Position numbers and translations under genes: made by a program. This document shows positions 51,625 to 60,670 of a stretch of 64,000 nt of DNA, in pieces. The DNA is from Anaerolineales bacterium. GTDB taxonomy: Bacteria > Chloroflexota > Anaerolineae > JAAEKA01. The stretch covers positions 138,786-202,785 of the forward strand of contig JACKBI010000013.1 in the NCBI GenBank assembly GCA_020634615.1, given 5' to 3'. Each line of letters opens with the position of its first letter. Position 1 is the stretch's first letter. Under the pieces are notes generated by a model. It was given only the letters and a program-made list of their open reading frames with translations, was not told the DNA's origin and ran no database searches.

Positions 51625-52208
51625 GCCAGCCAAGACTGACCATCCGGCCGATGCAGGAATCGGACCTGGCGCAGGTGCTGACCATCGAGGAGGCGGCGTT
51701 TCCCGGTGATCCCTGGCCGCGCAGTGTGTTCCACAGGCAGCTGGGCAACACGATGGCTCACTTTATCGTTCTGGCGCAGATCGACAGCCCGGCCAGGGCT
51801 GCGATGAGCGATTCGCCGGGTAAGGTGCTCGCCTATGCCGGCGCCTGGATCATCGTCGACGAGGCCCACTTGATGAATATCGCCGTTGCGCCTTCGCTAC
51901 AGGGTCAAGGACTTGGCGAGTTGCTGTTACTGGACTTGCTTGAACGAGTACGCGGGAAGGGAGCGGTCACGTGTACGTTGGAGGTGCGTCCCAGCAACAT
52001 TCGTGCGCAACGTCTCTACAAACGGCTGGGATTTGACGTCGCTGGCAGGCGGAAGCATTACTATGTAGATGACGGCGAGGACGCTCTGATCATGACGACC
52101 GACGCTCTGGCGACGTTGCAACCGTTGCACCGGCAGCGCTTCGAAACCGTTTGCCTGCGGTTGAGTAGCACCTACGACTTGGGAGGGCTTTCAATCAGGC
52201 GCAGGTAA
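51621..52208 (+). CDS. rimI: ribosomal protein S18-alanine N-acetyltransferase RimI
   Basis: A 195-aa GNAT. MQESDLAQVLTIEEAAFPGDPW, EAHLMNIAVAPSLQGQGLGELLLLDLL (acetyl-CoA loop Q-x2-G-x-G) and LEVRPSNIRAQRLYKRLGFDVAGRRKHYY are typical of RimI. The GTG start at 51621 overlaps the tsaB stop. It is about 40 residues longer than E. coli RimI, with an insertion near residues 50-70 and a longer C-terminus. Other protein N-termini could also be targets. Confidence 0.92.
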   Translation: MSQPRLTIRPMQESDLAQVLTIEEAAFPGDPWPRSVFHRQLGNTMAHFIVLAQIDSPARAAMSDSPGKVLAYAGAWIIVDEAHLMNIAVAPSLQGQGLGELLLLDLLERVRGKGAVTCTLEVRPSNIRAQRLYKRLGFDVAGRRKHYYVDDGEDALIMTTDALATLQPLHRQRFETVCLRLSSTYDLGGLSIRRR

Positions 52209-52319
52209 GTTCGTTAGCAGCGAGTCATTCTGCACCGGGGAGGGGGTGTCTGGCAGGAACCGGTGCAAACAATGGTTACCTCTGACGTCCTGCAACTTGC
52301 CAAGCCGTCCATTCTGTGC

Positions 52320-52348
52320 TTGACAACGATTTCTTCCTGTGATAAACT
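52320..52348 (+). promoter_or_regulatory. promoter of the lacI-type gene
   Basis: TTGACA (52320-52325), 17 bp, TAAACT (52343-52348). The operator begins at the next base. Confidence 0.82.
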
Positions 52349-52362
52349 TGGAACCGGTTCCA
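52349..52362. promoter_or_regulatory. LacI-type operator, 14-bp perfect palindrome
   Basis: TGGAACCGGTTCCA is a perfect palindrome with the central CG typical of LacI-family operators. It covers the expected transcription start of the adjacent regulator gene, which implies autorepression. Confidence 0.8.
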
Positions 52363-52403
52363 CAGGCGTCCATAATTGCAGGTTCGACGGAGAACGTCCC
52401 CCA

Positions 52404-53411
52404 GTGCCGGTTACTATTTACGATGTGGCAAAGGAAGCTGGCGTGGGTGTTGGCACCGTATCCCGTGTGCTCAACAACAACCCGCGTGTCAGCAGCGAGA
52501 CCCGCCAACGAGTGTTGCAGGTCATAGAAAGACTGAATTTTCATCCGAGTTCCATCGCGCAACGACTTTCTCTCCGCAAGACCCTGTCCATTGGTGTCCT
52601 GGCAGTCTACTTCACCCGACCTTCTGTAGTTGAACGGCTGCGCGGCATCGAATCCGTGATTGCCGACAGCGAATATGATCTGATGGTCTACAACGTAGAG
52701 ACCCCTTCCCGGCGTGACGAGTGCTTTCGCAGCACGGCCTCATCCAGCCGTGTCGACGGCTTAATCGTAATCTCGCTGGCGCCTGCCGACGAGGACGTTG
52801 GCCGCTGGGCGTCTGCCGGTGTACCGGTTGTTCTGGTGGACACATTGCACCCTACACTTCCCTGTATTATTGTTGACGATATCAGTGGTGGTTACAAAGC
52901 GACCGAACATCTCATCAAGCTCGGGCACACAAGGATCGGTTTCATCGGCGATCCAATACACACCGCGTTCAACTTTCGCTCCAGTCGCGACCGCTTTGAA
53001 GGCATGTGTCGCGCGTTGAAAGATCATGGTCTCGCTTTCGATCCTGCATTCCATCAGGCAGGCGAACACGGACGAGAGTCGGCCCGTGTTCTGACCCACC
53101 GGCTACTGGACCTTGACGACTCACCGACAGCGATCTTCGCTGCCAGCGATACACAGGCGTTTGGTGTGCTGCAAGCTGCCAAGGAACGCGGTATTCAGGT
53201 TCCGCAGGAATTGTCAGTGGTCGGCTACGACGACGTGGAAATGTCAGAGTACCTCAATCTGACCACGGTTCACCAGCCGCTCTTCGACTCAGGTCTTCGT
53301 AGCGTCGATCTTCTGCTGCACAGCATCGACACTTCCGATCCGGCGCCGGTGCGCGAGCAACTTCCAGTGCACGTCATCGAACGAAGCACAACGGCACGGC
53401 CGAAGAATTAG
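52404..53411 (+). CDS. LacI-family transcriptional regulator
   Basis: 335 aa. The N-terminal HTH reads TIYDVAKEAGVGVGTVSRVLNNNPRVSSETRQRV and the hinge LNFHPSSIAQRLSLRKT. The effector domain of periplasmic-binding-protein type contains VDGLIVISL, GHTRIGFIGD, PTAIFAASDTQAFGVLQAA and LSVVGYDDVEMSEYLNLTTVHQP. The GTG at 52404 places the HTH at the N-terminus and gives normal family length; the ATG at 52263 lies upstream of the promoter and is rejected. It probably controls itself and the sugar genes downstream in response to an imported sugar. Confidence 0.93.
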   Translation: MPVTIYDVAKEAGVGVGTVSRVLNNNPRVSSETRQRVLQVIERLNFHPSSIAQRLSLRKTLSIGVLAVYFTRPSVVERLRGIESVIADSEYDLMVYNVETPSRRDECFRSTASSSRVDGLIVISLAPADEDVGRWASAGVPVVLVDTLHPTLPCIIVDDISGGYKATEHLIKLGHTRIGFIGDPIHTAFNFRSSRDRFEGMCRALKDHGLAFDPAFHQAGEHGRESARVLTHRLLDLDDSPTAIFAASDTQAFGVLQAAKERGIQVPQELSVVGYDDVEMSEYLNLTTVHQPLFDSGLRSVDLLLHSIDTSDPAPVREQLPVHVIERSTTARPKN

Positions 53412-53439
53412 CGTTCCCGACAACTTCGATCCAAAAAAT

Positions 53440-54957
53440 ATGCATATCGCATTTCTTAATCCCCAAGGCAATTTCGATCCCGCCGACAGCCACTGGACGC
53501 AACATCCTGACTTCGGCGGTCAGTTGGTGTACGTCAAGGAAACAGCGCTGGCCATGGCCGATCAGGGCCACAAGATCGACATCATCACCCGGCGCGTCGT
53601 CGATCCCGCCTGGCCGCAGTTTGCAGCTGAGTTCGACAGGTACGAAGGGCACCCCAACGTGCGGATCGTACGCATTGCCTGTGGCGGCGATGCATTTCTT
53701 GCCAAAGAAGAATTGTGGCCCTTTTTAGTGCGGGAGTGGGTACCCAATATCGAGACGTTCTATCGCAGCGAAGGCCGGTTGCCTGACGGCATGACGACCC
53801 ATTACGGCGACGGCGGGTTGGCCGGCGCGCTCCTCGAAGCGCGGACAGGAGTGCCATTTACGTTCACCGGCCACTCGCTGGGCGCGCAGAAACTGGACAA
53901 GCTGCTGGGCGGCGCCGCGGATCTTAATGACGCCACGCTGGCGCCGTTGAACCAGCGTTTCCATTTTGCAGAGCGGCTGGCCGGCGAACGGCTGGCTATG
54001 AACCGGGCCGGCAAGGTCATCACCAGCACCCGCGAGGAGCGCTTCGAGCAGTACGGCCATCCGGCCTATCGCGCCGCCGTCGATCCCAACGACGACACCA
54101 AGTTCACCGTGATCCCGCCGGGCGTTAATCTGGCGGTGTTCGACGCCACCAGCCGCAACGACAGCGAGGATGCCACCGCCGCGTTTCTGGAAGCCGTCAT
54201 CGCACGCGATATCGACCCGGATCGGCGCAATCTGCCTATTATCCTGCTTTCCAGCCGCGTCGATCACAAAAAGAATCACATCGCCTTGCTGCGAGCCTTT
54301 GCCGAGCATCCTGAGTTGCAGGCGCTGGCCAACGTCGGCATTGTCGTGCGCGGTGCGGACAACGCACTGCAACAGCGCAGCCGCTTCACCGGCGAATCAC
54401 GTGAGCTGCTGGACGCGATGGCGGCGCTCTGCGATCAGGCCGGGCTGTGGGGCAAGGTGACTGCGTTTCCGCTGGAGGGCCAGGCAGAGCTGGCCGCGGC
54501 CTATCGCTATCTGACCGGCCGGCATAGCCTGTTTTGTCTGCCAGCTTTCCACGAGCCCTTTGGTCTGGCGCCGTTGGAAGCCATGGCGGCCGGGCTTCCG
54601 GCCGTCGTCACCAAAAACGGCGGCCCCAGCGAAAGTCTGTACGAAAACGGTGTGGCCTTCGGCGTCCTCATCGATCCGACAGACCCGGACGACGTCGCCC
54701 GCGGCGTCATGCAGGTCGTCGAAAGCCCGCAAGCCTGGCAGCGCTATTCCGAAGCGGGCCGCAGTCGCGTGCTGGACCGATATACCTGGGACCGGACCGC
54801 CGCAGGCTATGCAGCGGCGCTGGATGAGATCATTGGTCGCGGACCAGCAGGACAGACTGGCCAGCGGCTGCCAATTCCGCCCTATTTCACACAGCCCGAC
54901 CCGGCCAACGATTTCACGACGGCCGACCTGGCTGCCATCTACACAGGCGTGGCATAG
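53440..54957 (+). CDS. sucrose-phosphate-synthase-like GT4 glycosyltransferase
   Basis: A 505-aa GT-B protein. NPQGNFDPADSHWTQHPDFGGQLVYVKETALAMA and THYGDGGLAGALLEARTGVPFTFTGHSLGAQKLDKL match the N-terminal half of sucrose-phosphate/sucrose synthases. The donor side has SSRVDHKKNHIALLRAFAEHP and LPAFHEPFGLAPLEAMAAGLPAVVTKNGGP. It lacks the extra phosphatase domain of plant SPS. It could make sucrose or a related glucoside, or run in the cleavage direction. It starts 28 bp after lacI and ends one base before the PfkB kinase start. Confidence 0.85.
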   Translation: MHIAFLNPQGNFDPADSHWTQHPDFGGQLVYVKETALAMADQGHKIDIITRRVVDPAWPQFAAEFDRYEGHPNVRIVRIACGGDAFLAKEELWPFLVREWVPNIETFYRSEGRLPDGMTTHYGDGGLAGALLEARTGVPFTFTGHSLGAQKLDKLLGGAADLNDATLAPLNQRFHFAERLAGERLAMNRAGKVITSTREERFEQYGHPAYRAAVDPNDDTKFTVIPPGVNLAVFDATSRNDSEDATAAFLEAVIARDIDPDRRNLPIILLSSRVDHKKNHIALLRAFAEHPELQALANVGIVVRGADNALQQRSRFTGESRELLDAMAALCDQAGLWGKVTAFPLEGQAELAAAYRYLTGRHSLFCLPAFHEPFGLAPLEAMAAGLPAVVTKNGGPSESLYENGVAFGVLIDPTDPDDVARGVMQVVESPQAWQRYSEAGRSRVLDRYTWDRTAAGYAAALDEIIGRGPAGQTGQRLPIPPYFTQPDPANDFTTADLAAIYTGVA

Positions 54958-54958
54958 C

Positions 54959-55933
54959 ATGGACCTGCGTATTCCGTCGGGCGACATCGACCTGGTGGCC
55001 ATCGGCGAAGTCCTGATCGACTTCATCTCCGAGGAAGACGTGCCGTCGTTGGGCGAAGCCGAGACCTTCCGCCGCTATCAGGGCGGTTCGCCGGGCAATA
55101 TCGCCGGCAACGTAGCGCGGCTGGGCGGCGCCTCGGCAATCATCGCCAAGACCGGGATCGGCGCGTTCGGCAAGTTCTGCAAGGCCGAATTGAAGCGGGT
55201 CGGTGTCATCACCGACTATCTGGTAATGGATCACCGGGTCCATACGTCGGTCGTGTTTGTTTCGCGCACCACCGGTACGCCCGACTTCGAGGCGTTCCGC
55301 GCCGGCGACGCCGAGTTGACGCCCGACGAAGTGTCCGAGGAAGCGATCCGGCGCAGTCGACTGGTGCATGCATCGACCTTTGCTCTCAGCCGCCAGCCAT
55401 GCCGCGATGCTGTCATGCACGCGTTTGCGCTGGCCAGGCAGCATGGCAAGCTGATCTCCCTCGATCCCAACTACAGCCCGCGGGTGTGGCCGGATCAGCG
55501 GGAGGCCATGGCGGCGCTGCAAGAGCTGTACGCCTTGGCGACTGTCACCAAGCCGTCTCTGGACGATGCCAGCCGGCTGTTCGGCGAAGGGCTTCGACCA
55601 GAGGCCTACGTCGAGCGCTTCCATGCCTGGGGCCCGCGGCTGGTCATTCTCACCATGGGAAAGAACGGCGTGATGGTCTCCAACGACGGTTATATTACCC
55701 ACATCCCTGCGCTGCCCGTGCATGTCGTCGACGCTACCGGCGCCGGCGATGCGTTCTGGGCAGGGTATGTTGTCAGCTTGCTCGACGGGCACGATCCCGT
55801 CTTCTGCGCCCACGTGGCTCAAGCAGTGGTTGCGCAGAAGCTACAGCGGGTCGGTCCGTTGCCAAGTTCTGTCGATCGTCAGGCGCTTTACAATCAGACA
55901 AAGCAGACCCTGCGCCCGACAGCTTCAGTCTGA
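54959..55933 (+). CDS. PfkB-family carbohydrate kinase (fructokinase-like)
   Basis: A 324-aa protein. VAIGEVLIDFI at the N-terminus, then GGSPGNIAGNVARLGG (PfkB signature 1), SLDPNYSPRVWPD, and DATGAGDAFWAGYVVSLLDG (signature 2, with the catalytic Asp in GAGDA). Fructokinase is the best guess because of its position between a sucrose-phosphate-synthase-like enzyme and an alpha-glucoside transporter, but other sugar specificities are possible. The ATG at 54959 gives normal length; the open frame extends upstream as an out-of-frame shadow of the glycosyltransferase. Confidence 0.9.
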   Translation: MDLRIPSGDIDLVAIGEVLIDFISEEDVPSLGEAETFRRYQGGSPGNIAGNVARLGGASAIIAKTGIGAFGKFCKAELKRVGVITDYLVMDHRVHTSVVFVSRTTGTPDFEAFRAGDAELTPDEVSEEAIRRSRLVHASTFALSRQPCRDAVMHAFALARQHGKLISLDPNYSPRVWPDQREAMAALQELYALATVTKPSLDDASRLFGEGLRPEAYVERFHAWGPRLVILTMGKNGVMVSNDGYITHIPALPVHVVDATGAGDAFWAGYVVSLLDGHDPVFCAHVAQAVVAQKLQRVGPLPSSVDRQALYNQTKQTLRPTASV

Positions 55934-56061
55934 GCTAACACTACAGACCTGTTCAACCAAAGAAAGGAGGCATGAGCCATAGAATCTATCGTCACAATGC
56001 CCACTACCATCGATGTTACATTCGTGTTCGGATTGAAACTCCATGGAGGAGACACCTACCA

Positions 56062-57540
56062 ATGAAGAGACGCTTTTTTGTACTGATCACCCTCGCCCTG
56101 CTGGCCAGCATGTTGCTGGCTGCCTGTGGCGGCGGCGCAGATGAACCCACTGCTGCTCCCGAGCCAACAGCCGCTCCGGCAGTCGAACCAACCTCGGCTC
56201 CGGCAGTTGAGCCAACTGCTGCTCCTGCAGAGCAGCCGACGACGGCGCCGGCGGAAACCGGCGGCGACATGACCTCGGTCGGCGCAAGCGCTGAAGGCGC
56301 CGCCTCGGTCGGACTGACCTGTCTGGCGGATGCCTACGACGGCAAGATGCAGGGCACGGTCGTATCGATGAACGGTCCGTTCACGGACGAGGACCAGGTC
56401 AAGTTCGAGAGCTCGGTCAAGGCGTTCGAGGACGCGACCGGCATCGACATCCAGTATGAAGGGTCCAAGGAATTCGAGGCCAGCATCGGCGTGCGCTTTG
56501 AGGCTGGAGATGCGCCGGACATCGTGGACTTCCCGCAGCCCGGCCTGATGGCGACCTTCGCCAATCAGGGCAAGATCGTGCCCGCTACGGACATGGTTCC
56601 TGAAAGCTGGCTGGCGCAGAACTACCTCCAGTCGTGGCGGGACATGGGCACGGTGGATGGGACGGAATACGGCCTGTGGCAGCGCTTCAACGCCAAGTCG
56701 CTGGTGTGGTATCCCAAGAAGGCTTTCGAGGCTGCCGGCTACGAAGTTCCCACAACCTGGGACGAGTTGCAGGCGTTGCAGGACCAGATCGTGTCTGACG
56801 GCGACACCCCGTGGTGCGTTGGCATCGAGTCAGGCGCGGCCACCGGCTGGCCGGCGACCGACTGGACTGAAGAGTTCATGCTGCGCACGACCTCGCTGGA
56901 CAACTACGACGCCTGGGTCAAGGGTGAACTGCCCTTCTCCTCGCCTGAGGTCAAGAACGCCATCCAGACCTTCGCTGACATCTGGAACAACAGTGACATG
57001 ATCTACGGCGGCACGCCGGCCATCGTCACCACCTTCTTCGGCGACTCACCGACGCCGATGTTCGAAGATCCGCCCGGTTGCTGGCTGCACAAGCAGGGCA
57101 ACTTCATCACGTCCTTCTTCCCGCCGGAAGCCAAGTACGGCGAGGACTACGGCGTCTTCTACCTGCCCGGTGTTGATCCGCAGTACGGCAACCCCTTCCT
57201 GGTGGCTGGCGACGTGATGGCTGCCACCGAGAACCGGCCCGAAGTATGCGCTGTCATGCAGTACTTCTCGACCGGTGAAGGCATCCGCGGCTGGCTGGCA
57301 GCCGGCGGCGCGCTGGGCATGCAGAAGGACGTCCAGCTCGACTGGTACGGCAGCCCGCTGGAAGCCGACATTGCCGCTCTGGTCAATAACGCGACCAGCG
57401 TCCGCTTTGACGGCTCTGACCTGATGCCCGGCGCAGTTGGCTCCGGTTCCTTCTGGAAGGGCATGACCGACTACTTCTCCGGCGCGGCCGACCTGGACAC
57501 CGTCCTGGCCGAGATCGACGCCTCCTGGCCACAGCAGTAA
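56062..57540 (+). CDS. sugar ABC transporter substrate-binding lipoprotein (AglE-like)
   Basis: A 492-aa protein. The signal peptide MKRRFFVLITLALLASMLLA ends at lipobox Cys (LLAAC). An Ala/Pro/Glu/Thr linker of TAAPEPTAAP-type repeats runs to about residue 75. The mature domain is a family 1 binding protein (FTDEDQVKFESSVKAFEDATGIDIQYEG, GDAPDIVDFPQPGLM, TEYGLWQRFNAKSLVWYPKKAF, CVGIESGAATGWPATDWTEE). The latter parts resemble alpha-glucoside-binding AglE. GGAGGAG precedes the ATG at 56062. A terminator follows, so it is probably made in excess over the permeases. Confidence 0.92.
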   Translation: MKRRFFVLITLALLASMLLAACGGGADEPTAAPEPTAAPAVEPTSAPAVEPTAAPAEQPTTAPAETGGDMTSVGASAEGAASVGLTCLADAYDGKMQGTVVSMNGPFTDEDQVKFESSVKAFEDATGIDIQYEGSKEFEASIGVRFEAGDAPDIVDFPQPGLMATFANQGKIVPATDMVPESWLAQNYLQSWRDMGTVDGTEYGLWQRFNAKSLVWYPKKAFEAAGYEVPTTWDELQALQDQIVSDGDTPWCVGIESGAATGWPATDWTEEFMLRTTSLDNYDAWVKGELPFSSPEVKNAIQTFADIWNNSDMIYGGTPAIVTTFFGDSPTPMFEDPPGCWLHKQGNFITSFFPPEAKYGEDYGVFYLPGVDPQYGNPFLVAGDVMAATENRPEVCAVMQYFSTGEGIRGWLAAGGALGMQKDVQLDWYGSPLEADIAALVNNATSVRFDGSDLMPGAVGSGSFWKGMTDYFSGAADLDTVLAEIDASWPQQ

Positions 57541-57555
57541 GCTATAGCCACATAT

Positions 57556-57587
57556 AACAGGGTAGCCCCAACCGGGGCTACCCTGTT
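57556..57587 (+). terminator. partial terminator after the binding-protein gene
   Basis: AACAGGGTAGCCCC (57556-57569) and GGGGCTACCCTGTT (57574-57587) form a perfect 14-bp stem with a 4-nt loop, followed by TTG. Confidence 0.85.
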
Positions 57588-57705
57588 TTGTAATCGGCCA
57601 TGACGTCTCCAAGAGACCGGGACCGATTCAATGATCTGTCAGGGTTTGTCATGATCATTGGACTCCAGAACGTCCCCTTGAACGATATAACCAGGAGAGA
57701 CAGCG

Positions 57706-58848
57706 ATGGAACAACTCACCGATCCAACCGACAAACACCGTCCGGTCGGAGAAAAGGAGGTGAAGAGCAAGGGCGCATTAGATTGGTTGGCAACCAACAT
57801 CTTCCGCCTTCTGATTTCCCTCTTCGTCCCGATTGTCACCTTTATCGGACTCTACCTCGGATTCATCTTCCTGCGCGATAGCGCCGCACCCAAGGGCGTA
57901 ACAGCCATTGTGGCGATTATCTGGGGCGTGGGAGGCGTAGCCGCACTTTACCTTGTCTCCAACTGGCTGGTCGAGAAATTGAACGACGAATGGCGAGCCA
58001 AGATACAGCCGTTCGTCTTCGTTGGGCCAGCCGTGGCGATCCTGTTCGTTTACTTGCTTTATCCGACAATCGCAACCTTTCGATTGAGCCTTTTTGATCG
58101 CAACGGTGAGATATTCGTCGGTTTGCAGAACTATGTTGATATCTTTACCAATCGCAGCATGTTCGTCGCATTCCGTAACAACATCTTGCTCTGGATACCC
58201 TTTGGCGCATTGTTCACTGTGGTATTGGGGTTGTTGATCGCGGTGCTGGCCGACCGCAGCAAGTACGAACGCACCGCCAAGGCGTTGATCTTCATGCCGA
58301 TGGCCATCTCCATGGTGGGCGCGGCCGTCATCTGGAACATGATCTACGACGTCAATCCCAACGTCGGCGTGCTGAACTGGATCTACACCAACATCACGGG
58401 CAACAATCCCCAGGCATGGACGGCGTCGAATCAACCGTGGAACAACCTGTTCCTGATCGTGGTCATGATCTGGCTGCAGACCGGATTTGCAATGGTGTTG
58501 TTCTCGGCGGCTATCAAAGGCATTCCGTCGGATATCACCGAAGCAGCGCGCGTGGATGGCGCGACCGAGGTCCAGGTCTTCTTTCGCATCATGATCCCCT
58601 ACATCAGCGGGACGATCATTACCGTGACGACCACAGTAGTGATCTTCACACTGAAGATATTCGACGTAGTTCAGGTCATGACCGGCGGCCAGTTTGACAC
58701 ACAGGTGATCGCTACCCAGTTCTACCGGGAATACTTCACCAGTCGAAACTCGGGCCTGGCAACGGCCATCGCCATCGTGTTGCTTATCACCGTGATCCCG
58801 GTGATGATCTACAACTTGAAGCAGTTCCGCGAAACGGAGGCGTTCTGA
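57706..58848 (+). CDS. sugar ABC transporter permease (AglF/MalF type)
   Basis: A 380-aa membrane protein with about eight spans: two extra at the N-terminus (residues 25-90) and six core. The permease loop reads DITEAARVDGATEVQVFFRIMIPYISGTI. Features such as IFMPMAISMVGAAVIWNMIYDVNPNVGVLNW resemble AglF of alpha-glucoside transporters. One-base overlap with the next permease (TGATG). The ATPase subunit is not in this window and may be a shared MsmK-type protein. Confidence 0.92.
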   Translation: MEQLTDPTDKHRPVGEKEVKSKGALDWLATNIFRLLISLFVPIVTFIGLYLGFIFLRDSAAPKGVTAIVAIIWGVGGVAALYLVSNWLVEKLNDEWRAKIQPFVFVGPAVAILFVYLLYPTIATFRLSLFDRNGEIFVGLQNYVDIFTNRSMFVAFRNNILLWIPFGALFTVVLGLLIAVLADRSKYERTAKALIFMPMAISMVGAAVIWNMIYDVNPNVGVLNWIYTNITGNNPQAWTASNQPWNNLFLIVVMIWLQTGFAMVLFSAAIKGIPSDITEAARVDGATEVQVFFRIMIPYISGTIITVTTTVVIFTLKIFDVVQVMTGGQFDTQVIATQFYREYFTSRNSGLATAIAIVLLITVIPVMIYNLKQFRETEAF

Positions 58849-59963
58849 TGACCGCACAAACCGCAACCAAGAAGAAACGCAGAATTTCCTGGGGCGCGAT
58901 CTTCGTCAACATCGCGCTGGTTCTGATCGTGCTGGCATGGTCGATCCCGACCTTTGGCCTGCTCGTCTCCTCGTTTCGCTCCCGCTTCGACATCCAGACC
59001 TCGGGCTGGTGGACCATCTTCCCGCACCAGGAATGGGTGACGGTCGCTGAGATTCAACCAGGCCCCGAATTGGATCGCGATGGTGTGATGACCTTCGAAG
59101 GCGTCAGCGGCACGTTCCTGGAACTGCGCGATGGCATTCAGTCCGGCAACACGCAGGTCGTCTGGATCGGCAACAAACGTATCGGCAAGGTGGTGGTCCA
59201 GCAAAAGGAGTGGACCAGAGGCAACCACGACTTCACCCTGGAGAACTACCAAACGGTGCTGGGAGGCAAGACATTCCAAATCCAGCAACCGGATGGCTCC
59301 ACGCTCACCGTTCAGGGTGACAACTTCGTCAACGCGTTCCTGAACAGCCTTATCGTATCGATACCGGCAACGCTGATACCGATCCTGATCGCGGCGTTTG
59401 CCGCCTATGGGTTCGCATGGATGAAGTTTCCGGGACGCAGGGTGTTGTTCATCATCGTGGTAGCCTTGCTGGTCGTGCCCTTACAGATCGCGCTGGTGCC
59501 GATCCTGAAGCTCTACGTGGGATTGGACCTCAACGGCACCTTCCTGGGTATCTGGTTAGCACATACTGGATTCGGTTTGCCGCTGGCCACCTATCTGTTA
59601 TTCAATTACATCAGCACCCTGCCGCGCGAGATTCTGGAGTCTGCCTTTATCGATGGCGCGTCGCACTTCACCATCTTCATACGCCTGGTGCTGCCGCTGT
59701 CGGTGCCGGCGCTGGCGTCGTTTGCGATCTTCCAGTTTCTCTGGGTCTGGAACGACTACCTGATCGCCCTGATCTTCATCGGGTCGAAGCCAGATGTGCA
59801 GGTGCTGACCCAGCGTATCGCTGAAATGGTCGGCTCGCGCGGCAACGACTGGCAAGTCCTGACCGCCGGCGCCTTCATCTCGATGCTGGTGCCGCTGATC
59901 GTCTTCTTCAGCCTGCAGCGCTTCTTCGTGCGCGGTCTGATGGCCGGCTCGGTCAAGGGATAA
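58848..59963 (+). CDS. sugar ABC transporter permease (AglG/MalG type)
   Basis: A 371-aa protein. The first membrane span (residues 17-40) is followed by an extracytoplasmic insertion of about 110 residues (FRSRFDIQTSGWWTIFPHQEW to GNHDFTLENYQTVLGG), the hallmark of AglG-type permeases. The five remaining spans carry the EAA loop REILESAFIDGASHFTIFIRLVLPLSVPAL. Together with the preceding genes it predicts uptake of an alpha-glucoside such as sucrose, maltose or trehalose. Confidence 0.93.
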   Translation: MTAQTATKKKRRISWGAIFVNIALVLIVLAWSIPTFGLLVSSFRSRFDIQTSGWWTIFPHQEWVTVAEIQPGPELDRDGVMTFEGVSGTFLELRDGIQSGNTQVVWIGNKRIGKVVVQQKEWTRGNHDFTLENYQTVLGGKTFQIQQPDGSTLTVQGDNFVNAFLNSLIVSIPATLIPILIAAFAAYGFAWMKFPGRRVLFIIVVALLVVPLQIALVPILKLYVGLDLNGTFLGIWLAHTGFGLPLATYLLFNYISTLPREILESAFIDGASHFTIFIRLVLPLSVPALASFAIFQFLWVWNDYLIALIFIGSKPDVQVLTQRIAEMVGSRGNDWQVLTAGAFISMLVPLIVFFSLQRFFVRGLMAGSVKG

Positions 59964-59973
59964 GGAGCACACC

Positions 59974-60495
59974 ATGAGTACAACGATCGCAATCGTCGTC
60001 TTTCCGGGCGAAGATGAGGCCAAGGCAGCCGTCAAGCGCATGCAGAAGGCCGAGAAGGATCATCTGATCGAGGTCGAAGACGCTGTTCTGGTCACCAAGG
60101 ATGAGCAGGGCAAGGTCCACGTCAAGGAATACAAGGACTTCACGACCCGGCGCGGCGCTATCACCGGCGGTGCGATCGGCATCGTGGTCGGTGCGGTGTT
60201 GGGCGGTCCGGTCGGCGCAGCCATCGCGGCTGGGCTGGTGGGCGGCGTCGCCGGGGCGTTCGTCGGCAAGGCGGCTGACTTCGGTATTCCCAAGGAGAAG
60301 ATCGAGATGGTCGGCCAACAGCTCGACAACGGCAAGTCAGCCGTGTTCGGCAAGATCAAGACCGAGCACATGGACTTGCTGCGATCTTCGATCCAGCAGG
60401 GGCCCGGTGAACTGATGGAGTTCGAAATCACCGAGGAGGCCGAAGCCGATATGGACGAGTTCTACAGCGGCTACGTCGGCCACGCCAACGAGTAA
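59974..60495 (+). CDS. DUF1269-like protein with glycine-zipper segment
   Basis: A 173-aa protein. The N-terminal alpha/beta segment (TTIAIVVFPGEDEAKAAVKRMQKAE) and DAVLVTKDEQGKVHVKE are followed by a glycine/alanine-rich hydrophobic hairpin GGAIGIVVGAVLGGPVGAAIAAGLVGGVAGAFVG, then an acidic C-terminus. This is the pattern of DUF1269 membrane-associated proteins, of unknown function. It lies 10 bp after the permease and is probably on the same transcript, though a role in transport is not established. Confidence 0.8.
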   Translation: MSTTIAIVVFPGEDEAKAAVKRMQKAEKDHLIEVEDAVLVTKDEQGKVHVKEYKDFTTRRGAITGGAIGIVVGAVLGGPVGAAIAAGLVGGVAGAFVGKAADFGIPKEKIEMVGQQLDNGKSAVFGKIKTEHMDLLRSSIQQGPGELMEFEITEEAEADMDEFYSGYVGHANE

Positions 60496-60534
60496 CCGTG
60501 CTTCCGGATCGATAATCACAATCCATCGAAACCG

Positions 60535-60567
60535 GCCGCGGGCCAGCCTGTCAGGCTGGCCCGCGGC
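60535..60567. terminator. very stable G+C-rich hairpin after the DUF1269 gene
   Basis: GCCGCGGGCCAGCCTG (60535-60550) and CAGGCTGGCCCGCGGC (60552-60567) are perfect complements. No T-run follows, so it may be an incomplete terminator or an mRNA 3'-end protector. Confidence 0.6.
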
Positions 60568-60611
60568 GCGGAATAGTGCACCGTCTGCATCGCCACGAAC
60601 ACCGCTGCATT

Positions 60612-60639
60612 TTGCAGCGCGCCAAGGACATGCTATAAT
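60612..60639 (+). promoter_or_regulatory. promoter of secG
   Basis: TTGCAG (60612-60617), 16 bp, TATAAT (60634-60639), about 30 bp before the secG start. Confidence 0.72.
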
Positions 60640-60670
60640 CCTCGCCAGCTAACTCGGAGGCAAACAAAAC

